A program made the position numbers and the translations under genes. Below, piece by piece: positions 55,082 through 63,997 of a DNA stretch of 64,000 nucleotides. Position 1 is the first letter of the stretch. Each line of letters opens with the position of its first letter. A model generated the notes under the pieces. That model saw only the letters and a list, made by a program, of their open reading frames with translations. It was not told where the DNA came from and made no database searches. The DNA is from DATCDE01 sp038252405. Lineage in GTDB: Bacteria > Actinomycetota > Actinomycetes > Prado026. The stretch lies in assembly GCA_038252405.1 (NCBI GenBank), contig JBBSAJ010000001.1, positions 1 through 64,000 on the forward strand, given 5' to 3'.

Positions 55082-55698
55082 CCGGGGTACGGGTGCTGCC
55101 AGGACGGGCCGGCCGGCTGCGGCTGCGTCACCAGCTGACCGTCGCCAGCCGCGGCGCGGACCTGCTGCAGCAGCGGCTGCAGATCCTGCGCCGGGAGGAG
55201 CAGCGGTTCCAGCTGCTGGTCGAGCGGACCGAGCGGGAGTGGGCCCGGTCCTGCCGGGAGGCCGAGGAGTGGACGCTGCGGGCGGCGCTGGCCGGGGGCC
55301 AGCGCGGGCTGCGCCAGGCCGCTCCGTCCGGGTCGGTGCGGGCCGAGGTCCGCTGGAGCTCGACGATGGGGGTGAGCTACCCCGAGACCGTCGGCTGCAC
55401 GATCCCGGAGCCACCGAGGACGACGCCGGTCTGCGGAGTGGCCACGCCCGAGGCGCAGCGTGCCGCCGCGGCCGCGCTGGAGGCCGGCGCCCGGCACGCC
55501 GCGGCGGAGGCGGCGGTCCGCATCCTGCAGGCCGAGGTCGCCGCGACCCGCCGCCGGCTGCGGGCGGTCACCCAGCGGCGCATCCCGGAGCTGACCGCGG
55601 CCCTCGCCGCGGTCGACGTCGGCCTGGAGGAGCAGGAGCGCGAGGACGGCGCGCGGCTGCGCTGGGCGCTCGACCAGCGGACCGGGGAGCCACCGTGA
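55078..55698 (+). CDS. ntpD: V-type ATPase subunit D (central shaft)
   Basis: The 206-residue, mostly helical shaft subunit: an N-terminal helix (GRAGRLRLRHQLTVASRGADLLQQRLQIL), a central loop region around VRWSSTMGVSYP, and a C-terminal helix (VTQRRIPELTAALAAVDVGLEEQERED). This matches subunit D, which turns with the K ring. GTG start overlaps subunit B. Confidence 0.92.
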   Translation: MTGVRVLPGRAGRLRLRHQLTVASRGADLLQQRLQILRREEQRFQLLVERTEREWARSCREAEEWTLRAALAGGQRGLRQAAPSGSVRAEVRWSSTMGVSYPETVGCTIPEPPRTTPVCGVATPEAQRAAAAALEAGARHAAAEAAVRILQAEVAATRRRLRAVTQRRIPELTAALAAVDVGLEEQEREDGARLRWALDQRTGEPP

Positions 55699-56138
55699 TC
55701 AAGCGGATCCTGCTGGCCGTCGACGACTCCGAGGGCGCCCTGGCCGCCAGCCGGGTCGCCATCGACCTGGCGGACACCTACCAGGCGGTGCTGCGGGTCG
55801 TGTCGGTGGTCGTCGACGGGGTGCTGGCCGGGGCGCTGGCCGACGGCGCTCCCCTCGAGCCGGTCCGGCAGCGGCAGCTGGTGGCCTCCTCCTCCGTGCT
55901 GCGCTACGTGTCGCAGGCGGCTCGGCGCCGGGGGCTCACGGTCGAGGTGCGGCAGCTGGAGGGCCGGGCCGCGCAGCGGGTGCTGCACGAGGCGCAGGAG
56001 TGGTCGGCCGACGTGATCGTGGTGGGCCGCTCGGCCGTGCGGGGCGCCGGGCTGCCCTACGTCGGCAGCGTGACCGCTCACGTGCTGGAGTTCGCCGAGC
56101 AGCCGGTCCTCGTGGTGCCCCCGCCGGCTCGCCGGTAG
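55695..56138 (+). CDS. universal stress protein (UspA family)
   Basis: The 147-residue single-domain protein begins IKRILLAVDDSEGALAASRVA and ends with the ATP-binding pattern VIVVGRSAVRGAGLPYVGSVTAHVLEFAEQPVLVVP (G-2X-G-9X-G(S/T)-like). It is coupled to the ATPase operon by a 4-base overlap (GTGA), so it is probably its last gene. It may adjust or report the energy state, but this is inference. Confidence 0.9.
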   Translation: MIKRILLAVDDSEGALAASRVAIDLADTYQAVLRVVSVVVDGVLAGALADGAPLEPVRQRQLVASSSVLRYVSQAARRRGLTVEVRQLEGRAAQRVLHEAQEWSADVIVVGRSAVRGAGLPYVGSVTAHVLEFAEQPVLVVPPPARR

Positions 56139-56204
56139 GCGCCACGTCGACGGGGTGCCGCCGGCCCACCGGTAACGTCAGGCGTGGACCCGAGGAGGAC
56201 TGTT

Positions 56205-57002
56205 GTGAGCGCAGCGGGAATGGCCGATGTCCTGGTGCAGCACGACGGTGGCGTCGCGCTGGTCACGCTCAACCGTCCCGACAAGCTCAACGCGCTGACG
56301 CCGCAGATGCAGCGGCGCTACGTCGAGCTGCTGCGCGAGCTAGACGCCGACCCCGAGGTCCGGGTGGTCGTCGTCACCGGTGCCGGGCGCGGCTTCTGCT
56401 CCGGCGCCGACCTGGCTGCGCTCGCCGACACCGAGAAGCTGCTGTCCTTCGCGCCCGAGGCGGAGCAGCTGCCCCTGGTGGCGCTGGAGATCCGCAAGCC
56501 CGTGGTCGCCGCGGTCAACGGGCCGGTCGCCGGCATCGGCTTCGCGCTGATGCTCGCCTGCGACGTGCGCTTCGTGGCCGCCGGAGCGCGGATCGGGACG
56601 ACGTTCTCCCGCCTGGGGCTGGTGGCCGAGTATGGGACGTCCTGGCTGCTACCCAGGATCGTCGGGACGGGCCGGGCCATGGAGCTGCTGCTCTCCGGCC
56701 GCGCCGTCGACGCCGACGAGGCGCTGCGGATCGGACTGGTCCACGAGGTCGTCGCGGATCGCCCGGTGCTCGAGCGGGCGCTCCAGTGGGCGCACGAGGT
56801 CGCCGCGCAGTGCTCACCGCGGTCCCTGGCCACCATCAAGCGCCAGGTCTATGGCGACCAGGACCGGCCCAGGGACGAGGCGGTCGACCGTTCGGTCGCG
56901 CTGATGGTCGCCTCGTTCGGGTGGGGCGGACTGCAGGAGGCGCTGACCGCACGGCTGGAGAACCGGCCGGCCGCGTTCCCGGGTCTGGGCCCGGACGACT
57001 GA
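56205..57002 (+). CDS. enoyl-CoA hydratase/isomerase family protein
   Basis: The 265-residue crotonase-fold protein has VTLNRPDKLNALT, oxyanion loop GRGFCSGADLAAL, and VVAAVNGPVAGIGFALMLACDVRF. The usual second catalytic Glu region reads TTFSRLGLVAEYGTSWLLPRIVG, as in the PaaG/isomerase-like branch. A GAGGAGG ends 6 bases before the GTG at 56205 and decides the start. Substrate unknown; it may act in fatty acid or phenylacetate-type breakdown. Confidence 0.88.
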   Translation: MSAAGMADVLVQHDGGVALVTLNRPDKLNALTPQMQRRYVELLRELDADPEVRVVVVTGAGRGFCSGADLAALADTEKLLSFAPEAEQLPLVALEIRKPVVAAVNGPVAGIGFALMLACDVRFVAAGARIGTTFSRLGLVAEYGTSWLLPRIVGTGRAMELLLSGRAVDADEALRIGLVHEVVADRPVLERALQWAHEVAAQCSPRSLATIKRQVYGDQDRPRDEAVDRSVALMVASFGWGGLQEALTARLENRPAAFPGLGPDD

Positions 57003-57030
57003 GCAGCCCGGCGAACGGAGGGGAGCTGCG

Positions 57031-59865
57031 GTGGCGCGCGTGGCCATCGGCTCCGACCCCTCGCTCATGGACGTGGGCGCGCTGCTCGGGCGGCTGGGGA
57101 CGGACCCGGACCGGGGGCTGACCGTCCAGGAGGCGGCGCGTCGGCTGGCCGAGACGGGGCCGAACGAGATCGCCGCCGAACCCCCGGTGCCCTCGTGGCG
57201 CAAGCTCCTCGAGCAGTTCCGGGACCCGCTCATCTACCTGCTGTTCGCCGCGATCGTCATCTCGCTGGTGGCCTGGGCGGTCGAGGGTGCCTCCGGCTGG
57301 CCGTTCGACACGCTCGTGATCGCCGTCATCGTCGTCCTGAACGCCGTGCTCGGCTACGCGCAGCAGGCACGGGCCGAGCACGCGGTCGAGGCGCTGCAGC
57401 GGATGAGCGCCACCACCGCGACCGTCGTGCGGGATGGACTCCAGCAGCGGGTGGCGACCCGCGAGCTGGTGCCCGGCGACCTGCTCGTCCTCGCCGAGGG
57501 TGACACCGTGGCCGCGGACGCCCGGCTGGTGTCCGCGGCCACGCTGAGGGTGTCGGAGGCGGCGCTCACCGGGGAGAGCGAGCCGGTGCTCAAGCACGCC
57601 CACACGTTGCCCGCGCCGGCCGCGCTCGGGGACCGGCTGGACATGGTCTTCAACGGCACCGCGGTCGCTCAGGGGGCGGGGCGCGCGGTCGTGACCGGCA
57701 CCGGGATGGCGACCCAGATGGGCCGGATCGCCGGCCTGCTGCACGCCACCGTGGAGGAGCCGACGCCGCTGCAGCGGGAGATCGCGCGGGTGGGCCGGAT
57801 GCTCGGGATCGCGGTCATCGTGATCGCCATGATCGTGATGGCCACCATCGTCGTCTCCTTCGGCGTCCGCACCGCCCAGGACGTGGTCACGGCACTCCTG
57901 CTGGCCGTTTCGCTGGCCGTGGCCGCGGTCCCGGAGGGGCTGCCGGCCGTCTTGTCCGTCGTCCTCGCGCTGGGTGTCCAGCGGATGGCCGCGCATCGCG
58001 CGATCGTCAAGGAGCTGTCGTCGGTGGAGACGCTCGGCTCGGCGTCGGTGGTCTGCTCGGACAAGACCGGCACCCTCACCAAGGGCGAGATGACCATCGG
58101 ACGCGTGATCACGGCCGCGGGACTCGTCACGGTCACCGGAGCCGGCTATCGGCCGGACGGGGGGATGGAGCACGACGGCGAGCCGCTGGAGGAGGGCGGC
58201 GCGATCTGGCGGCAGACGGCCCTCGTGCTCGCCGGCGGTGCGCTGGCGAACGACGCGACCCTGCGGGAGGCGGACGGCGAGTGGACCATCCAGAGCGACC
58301 CGACCGAGGCCGCGTTCCTCGTCGCCGAGATCAAGCTCGGCATCCGGGACCGGCGGGCGGGGCGCTTCCGGCGGGTGGGCCACATCCCGTTCACCTCCGA
58401 GCGGATGATGATGACCAGCCTCGAGGCGGACGCCGAACGGGCCGGCATGCTCTCGGTGGTCACCAAGGGCGCCCCCGACGTGCTGCTCGACCGGTGCTCC
58501 TCCGTGCAGGTCGGTGATCGGCTCGAACGCCTCGACGACGCGTGGCGGGCCCGGATCCTGGCCGACGTGGATCACCTCTCCGGTGAGGCGTTCCGGACGC
58601 TGGCCGTGGCCTACCGGCCGCTCGAGGTCACCACACCACCGGAGCTGGACGACTCGCTGGAGCGGGACCTGGTCTACACGGGCCTGGTCGGCATCATCGA
58701 CCCGCCGCGGCCCGAGGCGGCGGCCGCGATCGCCGAGGCCCACCGCGCGGGGGTCCGGGTCGTGATGATCACGGGGGACCACCCGCGGACCGCGGGACGC
58801 ATCGCCAGGGACCTGGGCATCGCCGAGCACGAGACCGTGGCGGTGTCCGGGGCCGAGCTCGACCAGCTGGGTCCCGAGCAGTTCCGGCAGACGGTGCGCG
58901 AGCGGTCGGTGTACGCGCGGGTGACGCCGGAGCACAAGCTCCGCATCGTCGACGCACTCCAGGCCGACCACCAGGTGGTGGCCATGACCGGCGACGGCGT
59001 GAACGACGCGCCGGCACTGAAGTCGGCCGACATTGGCATCGCCATGGGGCGCACCGGCACCGAGGTGACCAAGGAAGCCGCGAAGATGATCCTCGCCGAC
59101 GACAACTTCGCGACCATCGTGGCGGCCATCCGGGAGGGCCGCGGCATCTTCGAGAACATCAAGAAGTTCCTGCGCTACCTGCTCTCGTCGAACATGGGCG
59201 AGGTCCTCACGGTGTTCCTCGGTGTCGTCCTCGCCGGCGGCATCGGCCTGACCCACGGTGAGGGCTCCGTCGCGCTCCCGCTGCTGGCGACCCAGATCCT
59301 GTGGATCAATCTGCTCACCGACAGCGGTCCGGCGCTCGCGATGGGCGTGGACACCCAGACCGAGGACGTGATGAGCCGCCCGCCCCGCTCACTGACCGAC
59401 CGGGTCATCGACCGTCGGATGCGGGCTGGCGTCCTGGTGATCGGCCTGGCCATGGCGGCCTCGACGCTCGCGACGATCGACCTGTACCTGCCTGGCGGCC
59501 TCATCGAGGGGACCCATTCGCTGGACAACGCCCGAACCGCAGGGTTCACGGTGCTGGTGCTCGCCCAGCTGTTCAACTCCTTCAACGCGCGGTCGGAGAC
59601 GGTGACTGCCTTCCACCGCGTCTTCGCCAACCGCTGGCTGTGGGGCGCGGTCGGCTTGTCGGCGCTGCTGCAGGTCGCCGTCGTCCAGCTGCCGGTCTTC
59701 AACCGTGCGTTCACCACCACGCCGCTGTCGCTCGAGCAGTGGCTGGCCTGCCTCGCGATGGCCAGCGCGGTGCTGTGGGCCAGCGAGATCCGCAAGCTGT
59801 TCCTGCGGCTTGGCTCCCGCTCCGCCCCCGCCGTCCCCGATGGGAGTGGGGTGGGAGTGCCCTAG
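57031..59865 (+). CDS. P-type cation-transporting ATPase (P2, calcium-type)
   Basis: The 944-residue pump has an N-terminal cation-ATPase domain, about ten membrane helices, the TGES motif (180-183), ion-site PEGLP (301-305), phosphorylated Asp344 in CSDKTGTLTKGEM, and the hinge TGDGVNDAPALKSADIGIAMG. PEGLP is the pattern of P2A/P2B pumps (Ca or related ions), not heavy-metal pumps. There is no N-terminal metal-binding domain. GTG start follows a GGAGG-rich stretch. Its stop overlaps that of the convergent sulP gene by 4 bases (CTAG). Confidence 0.92.
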   Translation: MARVAIGSDPSLMDVGALLGRLGTDPDRGLTVQEAARRLAETGPNEIAAEPPVPSWRKLLEQFRDPLIYLLFAAIVISLVAWAVEGASGWPFDTLVIAVIVVLNAVLGYAQQARAEHAVEALQRMSATTATVVRDGLQQRVATRELVPGDLLVLAEGDTVAADARLVSAATLRVSEAALTGESEPVLKHAHTLPAPAALGDRLDMVFNGTAVAQGAGRAVVTGTGMATQMGRIAGLLHATVEEPTPLQREIARVGRMLGIAVIVIAMIVMATIVVSFGVRTAQDVVTALLLAVSLAVAAVPEGLPAVLSVVLALGVQRMAAHRAIVKELSSVETLGSASVVCSDKTGTLTKGEMTIGRVITAAGLVTVTGAGYRPDGGMEHDGEPLEEGGAIWRQTALVLAGGALANDATLREADGEWTIQSDPTEAAFLVAEIKLGIRDRRAGRFRRVGHIPFTSERMMMTSLEADAERAGMLSVVTKGAPDVLLDRCSSVQVGDRLERLDDAWRARILADVDHLSGEAFRTLAVAYRPLEVTTPPELDDSLERDLVYTGLVGIIDPPRPEAAAAIAEAHRAGVRVVMITGDHPRTAGRIARDLGIAEHETVAVSGAELDQLGPEQFRQTVRERSVYARVTPEHKLRIVDALQADHQVVAMTGDGVNDAPALKSADIGIAMGRTGTEVTKEAAKMILADDNFATIVAAIREGRGIFENIKKFLRYLLSSNMGEVLTVFLGVVLAGGIGLTHGEGSVALPLLATQILWINLLTDSGPALAMGVDTQTEDVMSRPPRSLTDRVIDRRMRAGVLVIGLAMAASTLATIDLYLPGGLIEGTHSLDNARTAGFTVLVLAQLFNSFNARSETVTAFHRVFANRWLWGAVGLSALLQVAVVQLPVFNRAFTTTPLSLEQWLACLAMASAVLWASEIRKLFLRLGSRSAPAVPDGSGVGVP

Positions 59866-61529
59866 CTGGCCTGGTAGGCGGTGAAGGCGTCCATGAGGTT
59901 GGGGAAGATGTGGTCGGCGGCGAACTTGTCGAGCACCCCATAGGTCTTCAGGGTCTGCAGCAGGTGGTCGTCGGCTCGGGCGAGGCCGAACTGGGCCCCT
60001 TGCTGGTGGACGAAGTCGACGAGGCCGCTCAGGGCGATCCCGGCCGAGTAGTCGACGTCGTCGATGGCTGAGCAGTCCAGGACGAGCCAGCGCACCTTGT
60101 CGGGGGCAGCTTGGACGATCGCCTCGACGTCGTCGGTGAACCGGCTGACGTTGGCGTAGAAGAGCTGAGCGTCGAACCGGAAGACGACCAGGCCGGGCAG
60201 GCTCTGCGCGCCGGCGGTCGCCGGCACGTAGGTGGGGGCGCCCCCGATGCTCTCGCCGACGACGAAGTCGCTGGGCCGGTAGGCCCGGCGGATGATCTCC
60301 AGGATCGACAGCACGACCGCCAGGATGATGCCCTGCTCGACGCCGACGCCGAAGACGACGAACCCGGTGGCGCAGGCGATCAGGAACTCGCTCACCCGGC
60401 GCCCGCGGATCCGCCGGAGGCCGGCCACGTCGATGAGGCTCACCCCGATCATGAACACGATGCCGGCCAGGGTCGCCTTGGGCATGGTGGTCAGCAGCCC
60501 GGTGGCGAAGAGCACGAACACCAGCACGACCGCCGACATGGTCAGGTTCGCCAGCTGGGTCCGGCCCTTCTGCCCGTCCAGGATCTGGGTCTTGGTGGGG
60601 CTGCCGTTGACCACGAACGTGCCGCTGAGCCCGGCGGCGAAGCTGGCCCCGCTGAGCCCGAGGATGTCCCTGTTGATGTCCACCCGCTGTCCGTGCTTGG
60701 CGGCGAAGCTGCGTGACGTGGCCGCGCTCTGGGCGACGATGAGCACGAAGCAGGCGAACGCGATCGCGAGCACCTGCGGGACGTCGCTCCAGGTGATGCC
60801 CTTCGGCAGGCCGATCGGTGGGAAGCCTCCGGTCACCGCCCCGACCACCGCCACGCCGTGCGTGGAGGCGTCCACCGCCGTGGAGATGATGATCGACAGG
60901 ACCACCGCCACCACCGCCCCTGGGACCCTGGGCAGGAACCGCTCGAACCCGATGATGATCAGCACCGTGCCCAGCGCGAACGCGAACGTCGCCAGGCTCG
61001 TGTCCGGGATGGACTGGACCATCGCCCACTGCTGCTGGAACCAGTTGCCGGACCCCTTGGGCACCCCGAGCATGTCGGGGATCTGGCCGGTGAACACCTG
61101 GATGCCCACGCCGGTGAGGAACCCGATCAGCACCGAGGCGCTGAGGAAGTCACCGATGAACCCCAGCTTGAGCACCCGGGCGACCAGCAGCATGGCCCCG
61201 CACACCAGCGCCACCAGGCTGGTCCAGGCCACCCATTCAGCCGTGTTCGGGCTGAGCCCGGAGATGCCCAGCCCGGCCAGCCCGGCGGCCAGGATCGCCG
61301 CGGTCGCGGAGTCGGCTCCCACCACCAGCAGCCGGGACGAGCCGATCAACGCGAACATGATCGTCGGGAAGATCACCGTGTACAGGCCCGTCGCCAGCGG
61401 CGTCTGCGCGATCGAGGTGTACCCCATCACCTCCGGGATCGCCACCGCCGCCAACGTCACACCTGCGACCACGTCGGTCGACAACCACGACCGCTGGTAG
61501 CCCTTCAGCCACTCCGGCAGCAGGCTCAT
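59862..61529 (-). CDS. SulP-family anion transporter with STAS domain
   Basis: The 555-residue protein has the SulP signature (YRRS-type start: WLKGYQRSWLSTDVVAGVTLAAVAIPEVMGYTSIAQTPLATGLYTV), about 11-12 helices and a C-terminal STAS domain (about 440-550: LVVFRFDAQLFYANVSRF and VLDCSAIDDVDYSAGIALSGL). It imports an anion such as sulfate, bicarbonate or dicarboxylate. GGAGG lies 8 bases before the ATG. Confidence 0.93.
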   Translation of the reverse strand: MSLLPEWLKGYQRSWLSTDVVAGVTLAAVAIPEVMGYTSIAQTPLATGLYTVIFPTIMFALIGSSRLLVVGADSATAAILAAGLAGLGISGLSPNTAEWVAWTSLVALVCGAMLLVARVLKLGFIGDFLSASVLIGFLTGVGIQVFTGQIPDMLGVPKGSGNWFQQQWAMVQSIPDTSLATFAFALGTVLIIIGFERFLPRVPGAVVAVVLSIIISTAVDASTHGVAVVGAVTGGFPPIGLPKGITWSDVPQVLAIAFACFVLIVAQSAATSRSFAAKHGQRVDINRDILGLSGASFAAGLSGTFVVNGSPTKTQILDGQKGRTQLANLTMSAVVLVFVLFATGLLTTMPKATLAGIVFMIGVSLIDVAGLRRIRGRRVSEFLIACATGFVVFGVGVEQGIILAVVLSILEIIRRAYRPSDFVVGESIGGAPTYVPATAGAQSLPGLVVFRFDAQLFYANVSRFTDDVEAIVQAAPDKVRWLVLDCSAIDDVDYSAGIALSGLVDFVHQQGAQFGLARADDHLLQTLKTYGVLDKFAADHIFPNLMDAFTAYQAS

Positions 61530-61661
61530 CTGGTGGTCCTCCTCCGCTGGGAGCGATCATGACCAGCATCGGTCCCCACGGTAGGGGTGGACGTCCCCCC
61601 GCGTGCACCTATCGACCCGGCGGGGCGGGCGGATGCGGATCGTGCTGCTCGAGCCGCGTAG

Positions 61662-63152
61662 TCAATTGCTGAGATCAGCGGGCAGGAGCAGGTACTTCCC
61701 CGAACGCTCAGCATCCGAGGCGTCGAGGAGCGCGTTGGTGCGCTCCAGGTCCAGCCTTGCCGCGGCGACCGTGGAGAAGTCGACCTGGGCCGACCAACGC
61801 CACGCGTTGGCCAGCACCCTGACGAGCAACCCTGGATCGTCCTCGCGAGACAGTCGGCGTAACCCAGCCAGGTAGTCGCTTCGAGCGATCAGGGGGATGA
61901 GAACTCGGTGCTGCCCGGCGACGCTGAGCTCGGAGTTCATCGCCAACCGGGCCAGCCGGCCGTTCCCGTCATCGAACGGGTGGACCTCGGCGACGAGGAA
62001 CATCATGAAGGCAGCGCGAGCGAAGGGCAGGGTCAGCTGGTCGCGGAAGGCTAGCCCGCGCTCCAGCGTGCCGGCCGTCAGCTCGGGGTCGACGAACTCG
62101 TAGGAGCCGAATCGATTGGGTTCAACCTTGAACTGTCCAGGCCTCTTGTCCGGCCGGGCTGCCATCAGTCGCGCATGACGAGCGCTGAGCTGCTCGATGA
62201 GCTCGGCCCCTGTGGCAGGCACCGTGCGCGCGTCGACCGGGTCGCTGATCAGCTGGTAGGTGCTGGTCACGTCATGCGCGTCGGCGGGTCGCGTGGGCGG
62301 CACGGTGTGGTCATAGACGATCGTGACAGCCTCGTCGAGGGTGAACTCGGTTCCTTCGATGAAGTTCGAAAGGTACGCCTCGAAGAACGGCTGCTCGCGC
62401 ACCATCGCCGAGACCAGCACCGGCAAGTGGGCCGGGTCCGGATCGAAGTCACCGGTGGCGAGACGGTCGGCCAACGCGGCGAACCGGGCCAGCCTCGCGG
62501 TGTCCCAGCCGCGCCTCGCGCCGAGCGCGCCGAGCAGCCCCGAGCGGGGGATCGGCGCGGTGCCGAGCGCAGTCGCGAACAGTGCATCCAGCGCAGCGAA
62601 ACGATCGGTGAGCCCGAGCTCGTCAGCCAGCTTCCGGGCTCGGTCCCGGAACCGGTTGAGTCGGGTAGGCGTGTATTGCTGGGACAGCAGCGCCATCCAG
62701 TCCGCGAGCTCGGCGTCTGTCAGCGTTCGTGCAACCCCTCCGCGGGCCCGGGAGGGTGCCAGGTTCTCCACGAGCGCCCGTGGGATCGAGGAGTGGCGCA
62801 GGCCGCCCATCCACGGCGGGTCGTCCGGAAACGGAGGATGCCCCCGGCGCACAGCGACCCGCAGCCCGGGCAGCATCAGGTCACGTGCCCGTGAGTTCGA
62901 GGCGATGAAAAGCGTGTCGCCGTCGAACAGGGTGGGCCCTGCAGACCGGTCGACGATGAGCGCGTCCGGCACCCATCGGGCGAGGATCTCCCAGACGCGG
63001 GTGCGCACCAGCCGGTCCAGCGGGGTGGTGAGGTCTGTGGTGTAGACGCCACGGACCACCTGCCGGGCCCGACCGGCGGCGACCGCCCGGCTGGGCCGCT
63101 CGCCGAGGCTGGCTGCGTCGAACGCGATCACGGGTCGGGACGCTGGCCGCAT
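61662..63152 (-). CDS. Fic-family AMP-transferase-type protein with AbiEi-like N-terminal region
   Basis: The 496-residue protein. Residues 1-110 (SRAVAAGRARQVVRGVYTTDLTTP, then LIVDRSAGP) resemble the winged-helix antitoxin AbiEi type region. The middle carries SNFIEG (262-267), matching the inhibitory motif (S/T)xxxE(G/N) that blocks class II Fic proteins from the N-terminal side. The Fic core HPFDDGNGRLAR (391-402) is intact, so AMP transfer to a target hydroxyl is expected. A C-terminal helical region follows. The ATG at 63152 fits; a TTG further upstream at 63191 is possible. No separate antitoxin gene is adjacent. Confidence 0.87.
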   Translation of the reverse strand: MRPASRPVIAFDAASLGERPSRAVAAGRARQVVRGVYTTDLTTPLDRLVRTRVWEILARWVPDALIVDRSAGPTLFDGDTLFIASNSRARDLMLPGLRVAVRRGHPPFPDDPPWMGGLRHSSIPRALVENLAPSRARGGVARTLTDAELADWMALLSQQYTPTRLNRFRDRARKLADELGLTDRFAALDALFATALGTAPIPRSGLLGALGARRGWDTARLARFAALADRLATGDFDPDPAHLPVLVSAMVREQPFFEAYLSNFIEGTEFTLDEAVTIVYDHTVPPTRPADAHDVTSTYQLISDPVDARTVPATGAELIEQLSARHARLMAARPDKRPGQFKVEPNRFGSYEFVDPELTAGTLERGLAFRDQLTLPFARAAFMMFLVAEVHPFDDGNGRLARLAMNSELSVAGQHRVLIPLIARSDYLAGLRRLSREDDPGLLVRVLANAWRWSAQVDFSTVAAARLDLERTNALLDASDAERSGKYLLLPADLSN

Positions 63153-63459
63153 GGACTCAACTGTGCCGGAGTGGACCGATGTTGGCAACAAGCGTCTGAT
63201 ATGATCTCGAATATGGCCTTAGACGTCTGATAAGATTCAGGCCGATCGGACGAAATCTCGACTGGACTGCGCTATCGACATCGGCCCGGACGCCCCTTGC
63301 CCATCGGCACCGGACAGCACCAGAAGACAGCGCTCCGCAAGGCCTGACACCCCCCTCACGGGGGCACTTCCCTCATGGAGTGTGGGAAAAGTGTGGGTAA
63401 GATCAACTTCAGCGATCTTGTGAGGCCCGGCCATGGCCTGTGACCTGCGGTTTTGTGGG
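63153..63459. other. intergenic region between the Fic gene and tRNA-Arg
   Basis: This 307-base stretch has no convincing gene. It holds the Fic promoter repeats (63193-63236), a small hairpin CCCCC-TCAC-GGGGG (63351-63364) and a tandem GTGTGGG pair (near 63380-63398). It is visibly richer in A and T than the rest of the window. It lies on the 3' side of a tRNA, a usual site for integrated elements, but no integrase or second attachment repeat is seen. Confidence 0.5.
63193..63236 (-). promoter_or_regulatory. paired direct repeats in the Fic gene promoter
   Basis: CGTCTGATATGAT (63193-63205) and CGTCTGATAAGAT (63224-63236) are 12 of 13 identical and start 31 bases apart, about three helix turns, on the same face. 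They lie 40-85 bases upstream of the Fic start codon. This suggests an operator, possibly for self-regulation by the AbiEi-like region. Confidence 0.55.
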
Positions 63460-63531
63460 TGCCCCCGGCAGGATTCGAACCTGCGCCACCGCCTCCGGAG
63501 GGCGGTGCTCTATCCCCTGAGCTACGGGGGC
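63460..63531 (-). tRNA. tRNA-Arg (anticodon CCG)
   Basis: Read on the minus strand the gene runs from 63531 to 63460. The acceptor stem is GCCCCCG/CGGGGGC. The D-arm is GCTCAGGGGATAGAGC, and the anticodon stem CCGCC/GGCGG has loop CTCCGGA with anticodon CCG. The T-arm has loop GTTCGAATC. Discriminator base A; no CCA is encoded. It reads CGG arginine codons. Confidence 0.95.
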
Positions 63532-63613
63532 CAGGGCGGCGTTCAGATTACCAGCCGCGCGCCATGGCGTTGGACGCGCTGCTGACGGGGGTGCACGGCC
63601 TAGCCTGGCGGGC

Positions 63614-63997
63614 ATGTCCCGGCCGCCGCGCGTGCTCGTCGTCGACGACAGCGACGCCGTCCGCAGCCTGATCCGGGTCAACCTCGAGCTCGAGGGGTTC
63701 GAGGTGGTCACCGTCTGTGACGGGCAGCAGGCCCTCGACGAGGTCGCCGCCGTCGATCCTGACCTGATCACGCTGGACGTCGTCATGCCGAACCTGGACG
63801 GGCTCAGCACGGCGACCGCTCTGCGGGCCCGGGCCGACACCTGGGACATCCCGCTGCTCATGGTGACCGCCCTGGCCCAGGAGTCGGACGTCACGCGGGG
63901 CAGGGCGGCCGGGGTGGACGCCTACCTGACCAAGCCGTTCGACCCGGCTGAGCTGGTGGCCACCGTGCGCCGGCTGCTTGGCCTCGCCCAGGGCTGA
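63614..63997 (+). CDS. single-domain response regulator (CheY-like receiver)
   Basis: The 127-residue protein is a stand-alone receiver domain: acidic pair D11/D12 (VVDDSD), phospho-acceptor Asp55 (TLDVVMPNLDG), T85 (MVTA) and K107 (TKPFD). There is no output domain, so it acts by protein contact or phosphate transfer. The cognate kinase is not near; pdtaS is 57 kb away and normally signals to an ANTAR protein. Complete up to the TGA at 63995-63997, just before the window end. Confidence 0.93.
   Translation: MSRPPRVLVVDDSDAVRSLIRVNLELEGFEVVTVCDGQQALDEVAAVDPDLITLDVVMPNLDGLSTATALRARADTWDIPLLMVTALAQESDVTRGRAAGVDAYLTKPFDPAELVATVRRLLGLAQG

Noticed and set aside
56836..59256. 806-codon frame antisense to the P-type ATPase
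   Set aside because: Shadow of a real gene; no recognisable domain and biased composition.
63237..63434. 65-codon minus-strand frame beside tRNA-Arg
   Set aside because: No ribosome site, no family similarity, and it spans the hairpin and tandem repeat; treated as noncoding.
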